Below are positions 61,801-64,000 of a DNA stretch of 64,000 bases, one piece after another. A program made the position numbers and the translations under genes. The notes under the pieces were generated by a model. The model saw only the letters and a program-made list of their open reading frames with translations, did not search any database and had not been told where the DNA came from. The DNA comes from Gemmataceae bacterium (GTDB taxonomy: Bacteria; Planctomycetota; Planctomycetia; Gemmatales; Gemmataceae). Location: positions 62,001-126,000 of the forward strand of contig JAHBXO010000004.1 of NCBI GenBank assembly GCA_019636445.1. The letters are read 5' to 3'. Position 1 is the stretch's first letter. Every line of letters starts with the position of its first letter.

Positions 61801-61921
61801 CGTGGCAGTGGAAGCAGTTTTCGGAGAGGATCGGCAACACATCGCGTGCAAAGTCGACTTCGGCGGCCCGACCGGCTGATCCGACGAACCCCAGGACAAG
61901 GAGGCCAAGTCCGAATCGCAT
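58805..61921 (-). CDS. DUF1549/DUF1553 protein with PSCyt1 and laminin-G-like domain
   Basis: A 1038-residue exported protein of the planctomycete cytochrome family. Signal peptide MRFGLGLLVLGFVGSAGRAA. A cytochrome c-like PSCyt1 region carries CFHCH at 36-40. DUF1549 follows (LDLTGLPPTIAEIDAFEKDS, MAADWLDAARYADTHGYQSD, FLAQTFECSRCHDHKYDPIT). An inserted LamG-type jelly roll lies at about 420-620 (LVAHFPFDELAGNKSPNAVS), then DUF1553 (RLGLARWLTHPDHPLFARVA, NRLWQQMFGTGLVETSDNFG). The ATG at 61921 has GGAG upstream. Such proteins are often partners of DUF1501 proteins. Confidence 0.93.
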   Translation of the reverse strand: MRFGLGLLVLGFVGSAGRAAEVDFARDVLPILSENCFHCHGPDEGARKAGLRLDTKEGAFKKKRERTMIVPGRSAESEVIARVASADPEAVMPPPDSNRKLTAKQIATLKRWVDDGAKWGQHWAYAPLPKMVPVPNPEPLNPDRERRALHPIDAFIRARLQKEGLKPSPEAPKSTWLRRVTLDLTGLPPTIAEIDAFEKDSSPNAHEKVVDRLLASPRYGERMAADWLDAARYADTHGYQSDRFRAMWPYRDWVIKAFNANQPYDRFALEQLAGDLLPNATKDQRLATAFNRLHMQNEEGGVVEEEFRVAYVVDRVTTFGTAFLAQTFECSRCHDHKYDPITQKDFYRLFAFFQNIDESGQTSYFTNSMPVPTLLLSTDEQDKTIAELWKAVLAKEAELKVARDAARDDFRSKTDAPKPPSTPTGLVAHFPFDELAGNKSPNAVSTKQSANGHDGPKLVDGKLGKAVELNGESGFDIPGVGHFSRSDPFTISLWLKSSKHQPRAVVLHHSKAPIDAGSRGYELLLENGKVAFGMHHMWPGNSLKVATKQPIAVNAWTHVAIAYDGSSRASGLAVYVNGAKAECDIVRDGLRKDITYEGGEPSLQVGYRFRDNGFKGGAIDELRINDRDLTKYDIAMLAGEKSKDMSEATESHLAIAEDVVKATAALREARKAHANFVNPIPEAMVMQEMPAPKPAFVLKRGAYDQPGEPVTADAPAALPPFPADLPRNRLGLARWLTHPDHPLFARVAVNRLWQQMFGTGLVETSDNFGTTGTPPTHPELLDWLARDFSRDWDMKRVLKQIALSATYRQTSKPAPEATAKDPYNHLLARAPARRLSAEMLRDQALFVSGLLIEKQGGPSVYPYQPEGLWNEAMGRPHYPQSKGADLHRRSLYTVWKRTAPHPQMTTFDAADRSNCAVKRQATSTPLQALALLNDPQFVEAARFLGQRMLKEGGATIEAQIAWAFRTATGRVANEREAAVLKSLYDEQRAEYANDKAAAAKLLAVGETKAAPKLDPVELAAATQLALAILNHDAAVNRR

Positions 61922-62056
61922 GATGTTCTCCAGCTGACCGTCTCCCGGTCGCCATTCTGGGAATGCTTCCACATATTTTACGCGGAATGGTTCCAAATTG
62001 CCGCAGCGACCAATGGCCGCGTTTCCAGCGGATCGTTTGCCACCTATCCGGTGTTG

Positions 62057-62704
62057 TCAGCCATTGCCGACGAACGGATTCGTCCGCTTTTCGTGGCCGA
62101 TAGTCGTGACGGGGCCGTGGCCGGGATAGACCACCGTGTTGTCCGGCAACGGCCAGAGCTTCTCGTGGATGCCCTTTTCCAACACCTCGAAGCTTCCGCC
62201 GGGGAAATCGGTCCGGCCGATGCTACCGCGAAAGAGCACGTCCCCGCCGAGCACCATCGTTGGCTTTGTCTCGATCAGGATGTAAACGACGTGCCCCGGG
62301 GAGTGGCCGGGAATCTCGCGCACAAGCATGGGGATGCCGGCGATTTCGATCGTCTCGCCGTCGATGACGGTGCGGTCCGCCGGCGGGCTGACCACCGGCA
62401 TGCCGTAGAACGCGCTGCGGTTGAGGTTCGCGTCGGTCAGCCAGTCTTTCTCGCCGATGCCGATGAGAATGGGGGCGTCCGGAAACGCGGCCTTGATCGC
62501 GGCATTCCCGGCGATGTGGTCCAGGTGGCCGTGCGTGTTCACGATGGCGGCGAGTGTCAGGCCGCGGGTTTCGATCTGTTCAAGGATGAGTTCTGGTTCG
62601 AAGCCGGGGTCGATCACGAACGCGTCGGCGCGTCCCTCGATCCAAACGAGATACGAGTTCTCGCCAAACGGCTGCGATTCGATGGTCTCGATCTGGATGC
62701 GCAC
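62057..62704 (-). CDS. MBL-fold metallo-hydrolase (glyoxalase II-like)
   Basis: A 215-residue zinc-dependent hydrolase of the metallo-beta-lactamase fold. The metal motif THGHLDH is at 57-63, with GHSPGHVVY, the Asp in LGGDVLFRGSIGRTD, and a last His in VYPGHGPVTTIGHEK. This is close to the glyoxalase II-like group of small MBL proteins. The substrate is uncertain (a thioester such as S-lactoylglutathione, or a persulfide). The start is a GTG at 62704 with AAAGGGAA upstream. It is divergent from the DUF1549 gene at 62789. Confidence 0.9.
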   Translation of the reverse strand: MRIQIETIESQPFGENSYLVWIEGRADAFVIDPGFEPELILEQIETRGLTLAAIVNTHGHLDHIAGNAAIKAAFPDAPILIGIGEKDWLTDANLNRSAFYGMPVVSPPADRTVIDGETIEIAGIPMLVREIPGHSPGHVVYILIETKPTMVLGGDVLFRGSIGRTDFPGGSFEVLEKGIHEKLWPLPDNTVVYPGHGPVTTIGHEKRTNPFVGNG

Positions 62705-62723
62705 GGTTGTTCCCTTTGCTCAC

Positions 62724-62752
62724 TGTCGGTCTCTGTCATTTGAATGTATAAT
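62724..62752 (+). promoter_or_regulatory. Putative promoter of the 62789 gene
   Basis: TATAAT (62747-62752) is a consensus -10. The -35 position (TGTCGG at 62724) is weak. Confidence 0.45.
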
Positions 62753-62788
62753 TTCCCCACTCCCGCCGGACCCGTTCCGAGGTCGCGC

Positions 62789-64000
62789 ATGCGTTCGCTG
62801 GTGCTATCCCTTCTGTTGTTGTCGGGCCCGCGTGCGATCGCCGCCGAGCCGAAAATCGACACCGATTACTTCGAGAAAACCGTTCGGCCCCTGCTCGTCG
62901 AACGTTGCCAGAAGTGCCACTCGGCGAAGAAGGCGAAGGGCGGTTTGGACCTGTCGACGAAAGCGGGGTTCCTCGCCGGCGGGGACACGGGGCCGCTCGT
63001 GCACAAGGCAAAGCCGGAGGCGAGTAAGTTTCTGGCGGTGATCCGGTACGACGGCGACGTGAAGATGCCGGAGAACGGCAAACTGCCGGACGCCGAAATC
63101 GCGGTCTTCACGAAATGGATCGTGGGTGGGGCACCGTGGCCCGACGACGGAACGAAGACGGTCGAAAAGACTTTCGACTTGCATGGCCGCGCGGCGAAGC
63201 ATTGGTCGTTCCAGCCGATCGTGCCCGGCAACGCGGACATCGACCGCGCGATCCGCCTCAGACTTGAAGCCGGCGGGCTGAAACCCGCGCCGCCGGCCGC
63301 CCCCGAGAAACTCCTGCGAAGGCTTTACTTCGACGTGACCGGTTTGCCGCCGACGCCGGAGGACCTCGCGGAGTTCCAGATCGAGAACTACGAAGTCGTC
63401 GTGGATCGCTTGCTGAAGTCGCACGACCATGGCGTGCGCTGGGCGCGGCACTGGCTCGACCTCGCCCGCTACGCCGAGACGCGCGGCCACGAGTTCGACT
63501 TCGAAATCCCCAACGCCTGGCGCTACCGCGACTACGTCGTGCAGGCGATCAATGACAACCTCCCCTACGACTGGTTCGTGCGCGAGCAGGTCGCCGGCGA
63601 CCTCTACCCGCCTCGCTTCATCAACGGGAGTTCGGAGAACCAATCGCTCATCGCCACCGGTTTCTGGCACCTCGGTGAGGCGGTGCACTCGCCGGTGGAC
63701 GTGCGCCAAAACGAAGCCGACCGCTTCGACAACATGATCGACGTCTTCGGCAAGACCTTCCTCGGCCTTACCATCTCCTGCGCCCGCTGCCACGACCACA
63801 AGTTCGACCCGATCTCGACGGCCGACTACTACGCCCTCTACGGCATCCTCGGCAGCTCGCGCTACAGCCACGAGTGGATCGGCGACCGCGAGAAGGTGAA
63901 CGCGGTTCGGAAGGAGCTGCGCGAGAAGCGGAAACTTCCCGATCCGAAGCCCGCGGCGAAGATCGACGGCGCGACCGAGGATTTCAGCGGCGACTGGCGC
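62789..64000 (+). CDS. DUF1549 cytochrome family protein (3' end missing)
   Basis: The first 404 codons of an exported planctomycete cytochrome protein that continues past the window edge. The signal is MRSLVLSLLLLSGPRAIAAE, then a PSCyt1 heme site CQKCH at 40-44. DUF1549 follows with YFDVTGLPPTPEDLAEFQIE, WARHWLDLARYAETRGHEFD, and the second Cys motif CARCHDHKFDP at about 331. GAGG precedes the ATG at suitable spacing. It is divergent from the MBL hydrolase. It is a paralogue of the gene at 58805, but without the LamG insertion in the part seen. Confidence 0.92.
   Translation, partial: MRSLVLSLLLLSGPRAIAAEPKIDTDYFEKTVRPLLVERCQKCHSAKKAKGGLDLSTKAGFLAGGDTGPLVHKAKPEASKFLAVIRYDGDVKMPENGKLPDAEIAVFTKWIVGGAPWPDDGTKTVEKTFDLHGRAAKHWSFQPIVPGNADIDRAIRLRLEAGGLKPAPPAAPEKLLRRLYFDVTGLPPTPEDLAEFQIENYEVVVDRLLKSHDHGVRWARHWLDLARYAETRGHEFDFEIPNAWRYRDYVVQAINDNLPYDWFVREQVAGDLYPPRFINGSSENQSLIATGFWHLGEAVHSPVDVRQNEADRFDNMIDVFGKTFLGLTISCARCHDHKFDPISTADYYALYGILGSSRYSHEWIGDREKVNAVRKELREKRKLPDPKPAAKIDGATEDFSGDWR

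Overview
The window looks like a GC-rich chromosome segment of a planctomycete, most likely of the Gemmata group (Gemmataceae). The basis is the gene content: paired DUF1501 proteins, PSD1-type DUF1549/DUF1553 cytochromes, a PVC-type heme-binding protein with CxxCH, a DUF1559 pilin-like protein followed by a small lipoprotein, CRTAC/FG-GAP proteins, PQQ-like beta-propellers, and a secreted protein with an N-terminal LEDRSTPA motif. Both edges cut through genes (a glutathione peroxidase on the left, a DUF1549 cytochrome on the right).

Layout. 1-5.6 kb: glutathione peroxidase end, a delta-60/FG-GAP repeat protein, a MoxR ATPase and a PQQ-like lipoprotein. 5.6-9.4 kb: a minus-strand rRNA transcription unit made of promoter, tRNA-Ile, tRNA-Ala, 23S, 5S and terminator, with no 16S gene. 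9.4-15.5 kb: metabolic genes (aminotransferase, HpcH-type aldolase, old-yellow-enzyme reductase coupled to an MFS permease). 15.6-19.3 kb: a chromosomal integron with an IntI-type integrase transcribed toward its cassettes, a structured attI and five cassettes with recognisable attC sites. At least two cassettes encode likely immunity proteins (WapI-like and SMI1/KNR4). 19.7-29.3 kb: a zinc-ribbon protein, two DUF1501 proteins, a PQQ-like protein, an HNH endonuclease, a tetratricopeptide-like protein and a large membrane protein. 29.3-36.8 kb: a four-gene operon of ABC ATPase, permease, GldG-like protein and DUF4340 protein. 36.8-41.3 kb: PilZ protein, aldehyde dehydrogenase, PhyH dioxygenase, and a small operon of a hypothetical protein, moaC and a polyprenyl synthase. 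41.6-46.7 kb: DUF1559 protein, lipoprotein, TPR protein, CRTAC protein and a lipoprotein. 46.8-51 kb: tartrate/isopropylmalate-type dehydrogenase, an acidic membrane protein, a RavA-like AAA ATPase and an esterase. 51-53.7 kb: a sulfur module with an ArsR regulator divergent from a CoA-disulfide-reductase/rhodanese fusion and a second rhodanese. 53.6-64 kb: a metallopeptidase-like protein, the PVC heme protein, nucleoside diphosphate kinase, a DUF1549/LamG/DUF1553 protein, an MBL hydrolase and the start of another DUF1549 cytochrome.

The most notable region is the integron. In each of the five cassettes the R'' box is the exact reverse complement of G plus that cassette's own first six bases, even where the R' now lying next to it differs. 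That is direct sequence evidence for cassette movement by cutting at G|TT, here with a GTTCGGC-type core instead of the classical GTTRRRY. Other points worth a second look are two sharply bounded codon-usage islands inside otherwise GC-rich genes, an rRNA unit separated from 16S, start codons only 7-8 bases after -10 boxes, and several inverted-repeat elements between genes.
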